A DNA stretch of 5,306 bases, taken from Oscillospiraceae bacterium (lineage in GTDB: Bacteria; Bacillota_A; Clostridia; Oscillospirales; Oscillospiraceae). The DNA is taken from positions 1-5,306 of the forward strand of contig JAFQPT010000198.1 in the NCBI GenBank assembly GCA_017411665.1, in the 5' to 3' direction. Under the pieces are notes generated by a model, which searched no databases, was not told where the DNA came from, and worked only from the letters and a program-made list of their open reading frames with translations. Position numbers and translations under genes: made by a program. Position 1 is the first letter of the stretch. Each line of letters starts with the position of its first letter. Shown piece after piece: positions 1 to 4,845 of the stretch.

Positions 1-511
1 GAGCGGAGGTTGCTTCGTCGCACAGCAGTACCTTGGGGTTGGTAGCCAGTGCACGTGCAATTGCCACGCGCTGCTGCTGACCGCCGGAAAGCTGAGCGGG
101 ATATGCCTTTGCCTTGTCGGGCAGGCCTACCAGCTCCAGCAGCTCCATAGCCCGCTTTTCCGCTTCTGCCTTCTTCATGCCTGCCAGCTCCATGGGGAAG
201 CAGACATTCTTGAGGCAGTTGCGCTGCATGAGCAGGTTGAAGCTCTGGAAAATCATGGTGATGTCGCGGCGAGCCTCGCGCAGCTCCTTATCGGAGAGCA
301 TGCCCATGTTCTTGCCGTCAATGATGACCTGACCGGAGGTGGGACGTTCCAGCATGTTGATGCAGCGGACGAGGGTGGACTTACCTGCACCGGACATACC
401 GATGATGCCGTAGATGTCACCGTCGTTGATGGTCAGGTTGATGTCCTTCAGTGCGTCCACTTCGCCTGCTTTGGTATGGAAGGTTTTGTAAAGGTGTTTG
501 ATTTCAATCAT
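1..511 (-). CDS. metN: Methionine ABC transporter ATP-binding protein MetN, C-terminal part cut by window edge
   Basis: Cytoplasmic ATPase subunit of the MetNIQ importer, which powers methionine uptake. The first 170 codons are present and the frame is still open at base 1; the family is usually about 340 aa, so the rest of the nucleotide-binding domain and any C-terminal regulatory (NIL/ACT-like) domain lie outside. Visible motifs are Walker [10 protein letters not shown] at residues 38-46, Q-loop FQS around Q89, signature LSGGQQQR at 141-148 and Walker B VLLCDE at 161-166 followed by ATSA. The ATG at 509-511 is preceded by AAGGAG (522-527) with a 10-nt spacer. It lies downstream of metQ on the same strand, separated by 216 bp holding a terminator and a repeat element, so its transcription may depend on readthrough or on a promoter I cannot identify. 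MetN rather than another polar amino-acid ATPase is inferred from the start sequence ([11 protein letters not shown]), the ATSA ending of Walker B and the adjacent metQ. Confidence 0.9.
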   Translation of the reverse strand, partial: MIEIKHLYKTFHTKAGEVDALKDINLTINDGDIYGIIGMSGAGKSTLVRCINMLERPTSGQVIIDGKNMGMLSDKELREARRDITMIFQSFNLLMQRNCLKNVCFPMELAGMKKAEAEKRAMELLELVGLPDKAKAYPAQLSGGQQQRVAIARALATNPKVLLCDEATSA

Positions 512-538
512 TTTGGAGTGACTCCTTGTTTATGATGG

Positions 539-557
539 GGTGTGGTTTGTTCACACC
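539..557. other. Small hairpin just upstream of metN ribosome site
   Basis: GGTGTG (539-544) pairs with CACACC (552-557) around a 7-nt loop. It lies 12 bp upstream of the metN Shine-Dalgarno sequence in transcript order and directly next to the end of the dispersed repeat. It could be a processing or mRNA-stabilising hairpin for a metN transcript, or chance. No T-tract follows, so it is not a terminator. Confidence 0.35.
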
Positions 558-661
558 TGTCATACCGAGCGAAGCGGCAATGCTGCGAAGTCGAGCATAT
601 CTCCCATGATTATGGGGATTCGCTCCATTCGCTCACGATGTTCGCTCAGTCGGAATGACAG
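557..661. repeat. Dispersed inverted-repeat element (MITE/REP-like) between metQ and metN
   Basis: A 105-bp block with imperfect terminal inverted repeats: CTGTCATACCG at 557-567 against CGGAATGACAG at 651-661, with one mismatch in 11. The interior is rich in 'gagcgaa/ttcgctc' words (gagcgaagcgg near 567, ttcgctcagt near 641), so it can fold on itself. It has no coding capacity and contrasts with the flanking coding sequence. Similar 'TGTCATTCCGAGCGAAGCG' elements are, from general knowledge, scattered between genes in gut Clostridia; whether this one is multicopy in this genome cannot be seen here. Its position between a terminator and metN makes a transcript-processing or termination role possible. 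Confidence 0.6.
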
Positions 662-678
662 CAAAAAACGGGATTCAT

Positions 679-714
679 AAAAAACGCCGGAGGCTATGAG
701 CCGCCGGCGTTTTT
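679..714 (-). terminator. Intrinsic terminator after metQ
   Basis: AAAAACGCCGG (680-690) pairs with CCGGCGTTTTT (704-714). The stem continues with GGCT/AGCC after one A/G mismatch, around a 3-nt loop (696-698). Read on the minus strand the stem is followed by six U residues (complement of 679-684). It begins 13 bp past the metQ stop codon. The A/T tracts are symmetric, so it could also work on the plus strand. It should make much of the metQ message monocistronic, with metN served by readthrough. Confidence 0.88.
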
Positions 715-727
715 GCGGAAGTTTGAA

Positions 728-1579
728 TTACTTGATTGCGTCCAGAGAGGTCTGCTTGCCGCCGTAGATGCCCATGGGTTCAACGTGGATGCCTGCAACG
801 GTTACGATGTGAGTGCCGTTTTCAGCGTTGAAGTCGTCCAGATAGGGAACGTGCTGGAAGTAGTTTGCGAATACTTCGCCGGATTCTACTACCATGTTGG
901 GCTGTACATAGTCGGTGAATTCAATGATATCCAAAGTGATGTCCTTAGCTGCCAGAATGTCCTTAGCCAGTGCCAGAACTTCAGCATGGGGAGAGGGAGA
1001 AGCTGCTACGGAAATGGTGGTGCCAGCCAGTGCAGCGTAGTCAACGGATGCGTCGTAGCCGTCGCCGGGGTTTTCAACAACGGAGATTGCGGAGCCTGCG
1101 TAGGTTGCTGCGAAGTAGTCAGCTACGGTCTTGGAGCCCAGAGCAGCTGCCAGAGCCTTAGCTTCGGGGGTGTTTTCATTGCCTTCCTTTACGCACAGGA
1201 TGTTTACGTAAGCGGATGCGGAGCCTTCCTGAGCCAGGGAATCTTCAGCGGGGTTCAGACCTGCGGGGATTGCGTAGTTGGAGTTGATGATGCCGAAGTC
1301 AACGTCGGGCAGGATGTTGGGAATCTGAGCAGCTTCAACTTCTTCAAATTCGATGCCGTAGGGGTTATCGGTAATGTCGCCGATGGTAGCGGTGATGCCT
1401 GCGTTGGGGTCAACGGTGATGTAGCCCAGTTCCTGCAGCAGCAGCAGTGCGCGTGCTTCGTTGGTGGTGTCGTTGGGGACTGCGATGGTCAGAGCAGCTT
1501 CTTCAGAGGAGCCGCCGCCGCAAGCGACGAGTGCAAAACAGAGTACGAGTGCCAGTGCCAGAGCGATGATCTTTTTCAT
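728..1579 (-). CDS. metQ: Methionine-binding lipoprotein MetQ (NlpA family), apparently circularly permuted
   Basis: Membrane-anchored substrate-binding protein that captures methionine outside the cell for MetNI. Residues 1-20 form a lipoprotein signal peptide ending in lipobox LVAC with Cys20, then a GGGSSEEAA spacer. All family hallmarks are present but in swapped order. Residues 31-168 correspond to the normal second half: VPNDTTNEARALLLLQ (34-49), EAAQIPNILPDVD (82-94), INSNYA (98-103), SAYVNILCVKEG (122-133). After a linker (about 169-187), residues 188-283 correspond to the normal first half: PHAEVLALAKDI (197-208), EFTDYVQPN (220-228), ANYFQHVPYL (238-247), EPMGIYGG (267-274), ending SLDAIK. 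In ordinary MetQ the SLDxL segment runs directly into the AVPNDPTN segment, so the termini have moved to that inter-lobe crossover. Length (283) is near normal. The ATG at 1577-1579 has AAAGGAG at 1588-1594 with an 8-nt spacer. It is expressed from an attenuated leader and followed by a terminator. The family is certain; the permutation comes from comparison with remembered homologues. Confidence 0.92.
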   Translation of the reverse strand: MKKIIALALALVLCFALVACGGGSSEEAALTIAVPNDTTNEARALLLLQELGYITVDPNAGITATIGDITDNPYGIEFEEVEAAQIPNILPDVDFGIINSNYAIPAGLNPAEDSLAQEGSASAYVNILCVKEGNENTPEAKALAAALGSKTVADYFAATYAGSAISVVENPGDGYDASVDYAALAGTTISVAASPSPHAEVLALAKDILAAKDITLDIIEFTDYVQPNMVVESGEVFANYFQHVPYLDDFNAENGTHIVTVAGIHVEPMGIYGGKQTSLDAIK

Positions 1580-1753
1580 TTTAATGTCTCCTTTAGATTA
1601 ATTTTTATATGATGTCGTGATGTTCAAGTGAGGTTGTGAATGTAAGTTCGATGTGTGCCCCGAGGGTCACATTCGCTGGTTTCTGAATTTGGTTGTGAGT
1701 AATAATTCGTTGAGATGCATAATCATACATCCTTTCTTCGATTTTCGGGAAAC
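1580..1753 (-). promoter_or_regulatory. Distal metQ leader between attenuator terminator and metQ start
   Basis: About 170 nt of metQ 5' untranslated RNA lie after the attenuator. They hold a possible 17-codon ORF (1667-1720), a compact hairpin GTG-CCC against GGG-CAC (1655-1670), a competing longer-range pairing GAATGT/ACATTC (1638-1643 with 1669-1674), and the metQ ribosome site AAAGGAG (1588-1594). I see no S-box, T-box or other recognised riboswitch. The two overlapping pairings could be alternative folds, but neither sequesters the ribosome site. Confidence 0.45.
1667..1720 (-). CDS. Possible second short leader ORF, 17 codons
   Basis: ATG at 1718-1720 reads MHLNELLLTTKFRNQRM and stops at 1667-1669. 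It has a good ribosome site, AAAGGA at 1730-1735 with a 9-nt spacer, better placed than for the ATG at 1728-1730, which touches the AAAGGA and opens a different 41-codon frame. It lies between the attenuator terminator and metQ, so it is translated only on read-through transcripts. Three consecutive Leu codons (TTA TTA CTC) are the only compositional peculiarity. The stop codon falls inside the hairpin at 1655-1670. The function is unknown and it may be fortuitous. Confidence 0.3.
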   Translation of the reverse strand: MHLNELLLTTKFRNQRM

Positions 1754-1780
1754 AAAAAAGGAAGCCCTCGATGGCTTCCT
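1754..1780 (-). terminator. Attenuator terminator in metQ leader
   Basis: AGGAAGCC (1773-1780 read on the minus strand) pairs with GGCTTCCT (1759-1766) around a 6-nt loop, followed directly by six U residues (complement of 1754-1759). There is no T-tract on the plus-strand side, so it acts on minus-strand transcription toward metQ. It lies about 55 nt past the Met-rich leader ORF stop and about 175 nt before the metQ ATG, so it can stop transcription before metQ. Its 5' arm is the target of the competing segment at 1819-1830. Confidence 0.85.
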
Positions 1781-1830
1781 GCAGTTATCCAAATTCCCTT
1801 TTTGGATGATGATTATATCAGAAGCTCATC
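1770..1830 (-). promoter_or_regulatory. Antiterminator pairing of the metQ attenuator
   Basis: In RNA sense, segment GAUGAGCUUCUG (1830-1819) can pair with CAGGAAGCCAUC (1781-1770): four pairs, a bulged A, five pairs, a bulged G, then two pairs. The partner includes the whole 5' arm of the terminator, so the two folds exclude each other. The enclosed loop carries its own perfect 7-bp hairpin, ATCCAAA/TTTGGAT (1787-1793 with 1801-1807). The segment begins only 4 nt past the leader ORF stop, so a ribosome terminating there would cover it. It also has an upstream competitor: ACGATGAG (1832-1825) is perfectly complementary to CTCATCGT (1912-1905) at the leader start codon. Confidence 0.65.
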
Positions 1831-1834
1831 GTAT

Positions 1835-1906
1835 TCAGGCGCGGCTACGCATGCACATGGAGCACATGTACATGTTCTTCATCATAGCCATAGCGAATGC
1901 CTTCAC
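1835..1906 (-). CDS. Methionine-rich leader peptide of metQ attenuator (23 aa)
   Basis: GTG at 1904-1906 opens a 23-codon ORF ending with TGA at 1835-1837. The peptide reads MKAFAMAMMKNM then YMCSMCMRSRA (GTG start read as Met). Seven of 22 internal codons are ATG, at positions 6, 8, 9, 12, 14, 17 and 19, with Cys at 15 and 18. The ribosome site AAGGGG (1915-1920), within AAAGGAAAGGGG, is 8 nt from the GTG. It lies about 27 nt past the expected transcription start and just before mutually exclusive antiterminator and terminator folds, upstream of a methionine importer gene. The inferred role is a methionine sensor: with charged tRNA-Met, ribosomes reach the stop and cover the antiterminator segment, so transcription stops; with Met shortage they stall on the ATG run and transcription continues. 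An internal hairpin GGCTATG/CGTAGCC (1883-1889 with 1843-1849) may act as pause or protector. Confidence 0.75.
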   Translation of the reverse strand: MKAFAMAMMKNMYMCSMCMRSRA

Positions 1907-1939
1907 GATGAGATCCCCTTTCCTTTGTGGATTGAGGTT

Positions 1940-1968
1940 ATTATACCCCCTATGCTGTGTTCTGTCAA
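1940..1968 (-). promoter_or_regulatory. Consensus sigma-A promoter of metQ leader
   Basis: On the minus strand TTGACA (1963-1968) and TATAAT (1940-1945) are separated by exactly 17 bp, a perfect match to the housekeeping consensus. The expected start is near 1933, giving a leader that begins just before the ribosome site of the Met-rich ORF. A promoter this strong fits control by termination after initiation rather than by weak initiation. Confidence 0.9.
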
Positions 1969-1999
1969 AGGTCAATTGTATTTTTGTCAAGTTGTACAG

Positions 2000-2016
2000 A
2001 AAAAGGTCGTACCTTT
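2000..2016 (-). terminator. Weak terminator-like hairpin upstream of metQ promoter
   Basis: AAAGGT (2002-2007) pairs with ACCTTT (2011-2016) over a 3-nt loop. On the minus strand a run of five U residues follows (complement of 2000-2004), partly within the stem. The stem is only 6 bp with two G-C pairs, so it would be weak. It lies 32 bp upstream of the metQ -35 box and could insulate the attenuator from transcripts arriving from the DUF218 gene. Confidence 0.4.
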
Positions 2017-2051
2017 AGTGCTTTAAAGAGAAAATTAATCGCATGAATCGC

Positions 2052-2442
2052 GAGCGTTTCTGCTGAAACGCTCTATCGGCTTCGCCGACACAGATAAATC
2101 ATCGCAAAGAGAGCGAAGCGGATTTGCGATGAAAAGGACGAACGACGAAGTGAGCGCTCTTGTCCCACTTGTGGGACAAAAGCGATACGGAGTCCGTGAG
2201 GACGCTGTGGAGAACGTTCAAGAAAAAACAGCGAATTTCTTGGAAAATCCGCTGTTTGGGTATCAACTGGAGGAAAAAGCTATTTGCTCACAGAGAAGAT
2301 TCCATACCTCAATACAAATCCGTAGGATTTGGAATGAGAGAATCTTCGAATGTGAAATAACCGAAATGACGGAGCGGGCGCACTTTGACCGCGAAGACGA
2401 GGCTTTGCGGTCAAACAAGCAGAGCGTAGTCCATTTCGGTTA
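2052..2442. repeat. Hairpin-dense noncoding block downstream of the DUF218 gene
   Basis: About 390 bp with no supported gene but consecutive stem-loops. Stems: 2052-2060/2065-2073 (9 bp perfect); 2076-2080/2084-2088; 2099-2108/2123-2132 (10 bp perfect, loop with gagcgaagcg); 2155-2168/2171-2184 (TTGTCCCAC/GTGGGACAA core, one mismatch); 2187-2190/2194-2197; 2226-2233/2250-2257 with inner extension; 2295-2302/2340-2347 enclosing 2315-2321/2325-2331; 2358-2368/2432-2442 enclosing 2384-2396/2403-2415 (13 bp with one G-U). The last outer stem reaches the DUF218 stop codon. The spacing and loops differ, so it is not a tandem array. It looks like a composite of fold-back elements or a structured 3' untranslated region or ncRNA. 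Confidence 0.6.
2223..2257 (-). terminator. Probable intrinsic terminator for minus-strand transcripts from the DUF218 gene
   Basis: Read on the minus strand, AAACAGCG (2250-2257) pairs with CGCTGTTT (2226-2233), with an inner four-pair A/T extension past one mismatch. It runs into UUU from the six A residues at 2223-2228. It lies about 185 nt past the DUF218 stop codon, within the hairpin-dense block. It is the only stem of that block with a U-tract on the correct side. Confidence 0.55.
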
Positions 2443-3222
2443 CACACCTTCATGTCCGAACACGTACTGTTCCGTCATGGCGAAAGCCTCGCGGATGAAA
2501 TAGTTGATGGCTACATTGGGATAGCTGGTGCGGGCTGCGATGCCGATGACGTCAATGCCCACATAGCTTGCAAGTCGCTTGGCCCGATGGAGATGGTACT
2601 CGCTGGAAACCAGCCCGATGACAGGGTCTTTAATGGGCAGAGTGTCGATGATGTCCAAGGAGTAGCGAAGGTTTTCCAGTGTGCTGGTGGCTTTGTCTTC
2701 CATGATGATGCGGTCGGGGGAGATGCCCTTGTCGATCAGCCAGTCCCGCATGCATTGGGCTTCGGTGATGTCTTCGCCTTCCCCCTGTCCGCCGGAGACG
2801 ATGGCGATGCAGTCGGGGTGCTCGGTCATGTAATTGTATGCTCCTGTGAGGCGGTCACGCAGGGAAAGAGAGGGGCGGGTACCGTTGACCCCTGCACCCA
2901 GCACGATGATATAGTCGGCGGTTTCATGCGTTTCCGTGCGGGCGTCGCGAATGATAAAAGATTCAACCACACAGAAGTAGCTGACGCAGATGACCAGCAC
3001 GACGGTCACGGCTGTACGCAGCAGCTTGAGAATGGGATAAGTCTGCACCAGAATGCCGCAGATGGGGTAAAACAGCAGCAGGGCGCCGAGGCCGATGAGT
3101 GCTGTGCCGAAGAAATTGTTGCCTGTGAAGAAAATCATGAGGAACAAAGCGATTGCCCACAGAATGCCCACAACAATGCACAGCTGCTTATGGTCATGTA
3201 TGAATTCGGTCAGAAAGGCCAC
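2440..3222 (-). CDS. Membrane-anchored DUF218 protein (YdcF/SanA/ElyC-like)
   Basis: 260-aa protein with three hydrophobic segments (about 15-32, 39-60 and 69-90) followed by a DUF218 domain (about 104-250). Domain motifs are YIIVLGAGVNG (104-114), SGGQGEGE (143-150), DKATSTLENLRYS (176-188) and SSEYHLHRA (206-214), the core conserved stretches of the family. Members are linked to cell-envelope integrity and peptidoglycan or antibiotic tolerance (SanA, ElyC); the chemistry is not established and no substrate is implied here. Start choice: the GTG at 3220-3222 has AAAGGAGG (3229-3236) 6 nt upstream, whereas an in-frame ATG at 3253-3255 has no ribosome site and falls at or before the predicted transcription start. 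It appears monocistronic on the minus strand, driven by an ECF-type promoter and followed by the hairpin block. Confidence 0.85.
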   Translation of the reverse strand: MAFLTEFIHDHKQLCIVVGILWAIALFLMIFFTGNNFFGTALIGLGALLLFYPICGILVQTYPILKLLRTAVTVVLVICVSYFCVVESFIIRDARTETHETADYIIVLGAGVNGTRPSLSLRDRLTGAYNYMTEHPDCIAIVSGGQGEGEDITEAQCMRDWLIDKGISPDRIIMEDKATSTLENLRYSLDIIDTLPIKDPVIGLVSSEYHLHRAKRLASYVGIDVIGIAARTSYPNVAINYFIREAFAMTEQYVFGHEGV

Positions 3223-3228
3223 GGGAAT

Positions 3229-3236
3229 CCTCCTTT
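3229..3236 (-). promoter_or_regulatory. Ribosome site deciding the DUF218 start
   Basis: AAAGGAGG on the minus strand, 6 nt before the GTG at 3220-3222. It is the only good site near the 5' end of this frame and rules against the ATG 33 nt upstream. Confidence 0.85.
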
Positions 3237-3256
3237 GTACGGGGTTTAGTACCATA

Positions 3257-3282
3257 GACGAAAGTTTGTCGAAAATGTTTCA
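3257..3282 (-). promoter_or_regulatory. Candidate ECF-sigma promoter of the DUF218 gene
   Basis: On the minus strand TGAAAC (3277-3282) is followed after exactly 16 bp by CGTC (3257-3260). This equals the published consensus form for Bacillus SigM and is close to SigW. The predicted start, near 3250, gives a short leader into the AAAGGAGG site. A weaker sigma-A-like alternative (TTGCGC, 18 bp, TAAAAT) lies farther upstream. The ECF sigma gene at 5003 in the same window carries a related promoter. Confidence 0.65.
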
Positions 3283-3381
3283 AATATGGGGATATTTTAC
3301 CATACAGACAACTTCCTGCGCAATCCAAAAGGGGGGATTCCGTTTGTGGGATTCTGCGGGTTTTCCATGCTGAAATTACGA

Positions 3382-3399
3382 TTCATCGAACTTCATCGA
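3382..3399. repeat. Direct repeat TTCATCGA, helical-turn spacing, upstream of CoA-transferase promoter
   Basis: TTCATCGA occurs at 3382-3389 and 3392-3399, a 10-bp period that places both copies on the same DNA face. It lies about 42 bp upstream of the CoA-transferase -35 box. It could be an activator site or chance in an AT-rich intergenic region. Confidence 0.35.
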
Positions 3400-3440
3400 T
3401 TGGTCAAAAATGCACGGTGAAAATCATAGAATATGTGAAA

Positions 3441-3470
3441 TTGACAGTTTTTTGACAACTATGCTATGAT
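3441..3470 (+). promoter_or_regulatory. Sigma-A promoter of the CoA-transferase gene
   Basis: TTGACA (3441-3446), an 18-bp spacer and TATGAT (3465-3470), preceded by the extended -10 TG (3462-3463). The expected start near 3477 leaves a leader of about 80 nt before the ATG. No riboswitch or terminator is visible in that leader. Confidence 0.75.
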
Positions 3471-3556
3471 GATTGTAGGCGAAATTTGTACATCTATGTT
3501 TGGAGAAAACATATTTTTATATTGTCTGCATTGCAGCATGAAAGGAGCAAAATTAC

Positions 3557-4831
3557 ATGAAAAGAAGCGAAGTTCCTCAGCAGGGTTTGCTGTATGGCGT
3601 ACGTGTAGTGGTCAGTGCGATTTCCGTAGCAGGTCCCTTTGCGGCTGAAATTCTGGCGGATATGGGTGCTGATGTTATTCAGATTGAAAACCCCAAGAAT
3701 CCCGACTTCTCCCACGGCGGTTCCAACCCCGGCTGGCACGGTGAAACTAACCGCCGCAACATGAGAAACATGACTCTGGACGTTACCAAGCCCAGAGGCC
3801 GTGAAGCATTTATGAAGCTCATGGCAGAAACCGACATTTTTATTGAATCCTCCAAGGGCGGCCAGTGGGCAAACTGGGGCCTGGACGACGACACTCTGTG
3901 GTCCGTCAATCCCAAGCTGGTCATTGCTCATATCTCCGGCTACGGTGCAACCGGTCTGGAAAAGTACACCGCTCGCGCTTCCTTTGACCCCATTGCACAG
4001 GCATTCTCCGGTCTGGCATACATGAACGGCAATGACGACCTGCCCTACTTCCCCGTAGCGGACAACGTCATCGACTACTACACTGCAATGTTCGCATCCA
4101 ATGCATGTCTGTCCGCATACATCCACGCACAGCGCACCGGCAAGGGCGAAAGCTTCGACGTTGCTCAGTACGAATGCGGTCTGCGTACTTTGTGCCAGTA
4201 CATGCTGCAGGATATCCACGAAAAGAGACCCGAAAAGAGATCTCTGTGGGTAGCAGCAGACGTTATTGCAGCAACCGGCAACTACCGCTGCAAGGAAGGC
4301 AGCGTATTTATCATCTCCACCGGCGTGGCAGTCTGCAAGAGACTGGCTCTGATGCTGGGTCTGCCTTACGGCACTCCCGAATTCCCCGCAGGTGACTTCG
4401 GCTACTACAGAGGCACTCCCAAGGCTGCTATGGTCGAAGAAAAGCTGCTGATGCTGTGCGCAACCCACACCGCATCCGAAATCGAAGAAATGCTGAACAA
4501 CCACCAGATCCCCTGCAGCCAGGTTATCACCTTCCAGGATATGCTGACCAACGAGCAGTATCTGGCACGTCAGTCTTTGATCCCCACTCCCTCTACCCGT
4601 TGGGAAGACCCCGAAAATCCCGGTCAGCCTCTCAATGTCATGGTTCCCAACATCGTTCCCAGAGCAAAGAACAATCCTCTGTCCATCTGGAGAGCAGGCG
4701 TGGACCTGGGCTTCGACACCAGAGACATTCTGGAAGATCTGGGCTACGGCGCAGACGAAGTACAGGCATTCTTCGATGAAGGCGTATCTGTCACCAAGAA
4801 GGACTACTGCCCCCAGTTCAAGCATCTGTAA
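3557..4831 (+). CDS. caiB: CaiB/BaiF family CoA-transferase, CaiB-like (family III)
   Basis: Cytoplasmic class III CoA-transferase moving CoA between carboxylic acids through an enzyme-bound aspartyl-CoA. At 424 aa it is slightly longer than E. coli CaiB (about 405). Family stretches visible: GVRVVVSAISVAGPFAAEIL (14-33), GADVIQIENP (37-46), GREAFMKLMAETDIFIESSK (81-100), NPKLVIAHISGYG (118-130), FDPIAQAFSG (143-152), TGKGESFDVAQYE (194-206) and NNPLSIWR (372-379). Asp173 in VIDYYTAM aligns best with the catalytic Asp of CaiB; Asp169 is a less likely alternative. The ATG has AAAGGAG (3541-3547) 9 nt upstream. Overall likeness is strongest to L-carnitine/crotonobetaine CoA-transferase, by recollection rather than by a search. 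No caiA, caiC, caiD or transporter gene is adjacent, so the true substrate is open. It is flanked by its own promoter and strong terminator and appears monocistronic. Confidence 0.85.
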   Translation: MKRSEVPQQGLLYGVRVVVSAISVAGPFAAEILADMGADVIQIENPKNPDFSHGGSNPGWHGETNRRNMRNMTLDVTKPRGREAFMKLMAETDIFIESSKGGQWANWGLDDDTLWSVNPKLVIAHISGYGATGLEKYTARASFDPIAQAFSGLAYMNGNDDLPYFPVADNVIDYYTAMFASNACLSAYIHAQRTGKGESFDVAQYECGLRTLCQYMLQDIHEKRPEKRSLWVAADVIAATGNYRCKEGSVFIISTGVAVCKRLALMLGLPYGTPEFPAGDFGYYRGTPKAAMVEEKLLMLCATHTASEIEEMLNNHQIPCSQVITFQDMLTNEQYLARQSLIPTPSTRWEDPENPGQPLNVMVPNIVPRAKNNPLSIWRAGVDLGFDTRDILEDLGYGADEVQAFFDEGVSVTKKDYCPQFKHL

Positions 4832-4845
4832 GCTTTATAAACAAC

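Noticed and set aside
728..1579. Swapped MetQ halves read as two pseudogene fragments or a frameshift.
   Set aside because: The frame is continuous, with one signal peptide, one stop codon and a normal total length, and each conserved motif occurs once.
713..1612. A long open frame antisense to metQ.
   Set aside because: Its Cys- and Val-rich translation is a by-product of metQ codon usage; metQ has a signal peptide, ribosome site, terminator and family motifs.
1580..1933. SAM riboswitch (S-box) or methionine T-box in the metQ leader.
   Set aside because: I could not find the S-box core or a T-box antiterminator motif such as GGTGGNACCGCG by eye. A covariance search would settle it.
1653..2026. 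Two overlapping plus-strand frames of about 100-120 codons across the metQ leader.
   Set aside because: They have no ribosome site and run through the consensus minus-strand promoter, Met-rich ORF and terminator. The His-rich stretch is the complement of the ATG run.
2052..2442. CRISPR array.
   Set aside because: The palindromes differ in sequence, length and spacing; there is no recurring repeat unit and no cas gene.
2129..2503. A 124-codon plus-strand frame through the hairpin block.
   Set aside because: It is made of inverted repeats, has no ribosome site, overlaps the end of the DUF218 gene in antisense, and its translation shows no recognisable domain.
2452..3249. A long plus-strand frame antisense to the DUF218 gene.
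   Set aside because: It has an Asp/Cys/Gly-rich translation without domains, whereas the minus strand has a ribosome site and conserved motifs.
3223..3255. An upstream ATG start for the DUF218 protein (11 extra residues).
   Set aside because: There is no ribosome site before 3255, the predicted transcript begins near 3250, and AAAGGAGG sits inside this stretch serving the GTG at 3220-3222.
3494..4825. A 443-codon open frame antisense to the CoA-transferase.
   Set aside because: It is a shadow of the real gene: there is no family signal, it is Cys- and Val-rich, and the plus-strand frame has clear CaiB-family motifs.
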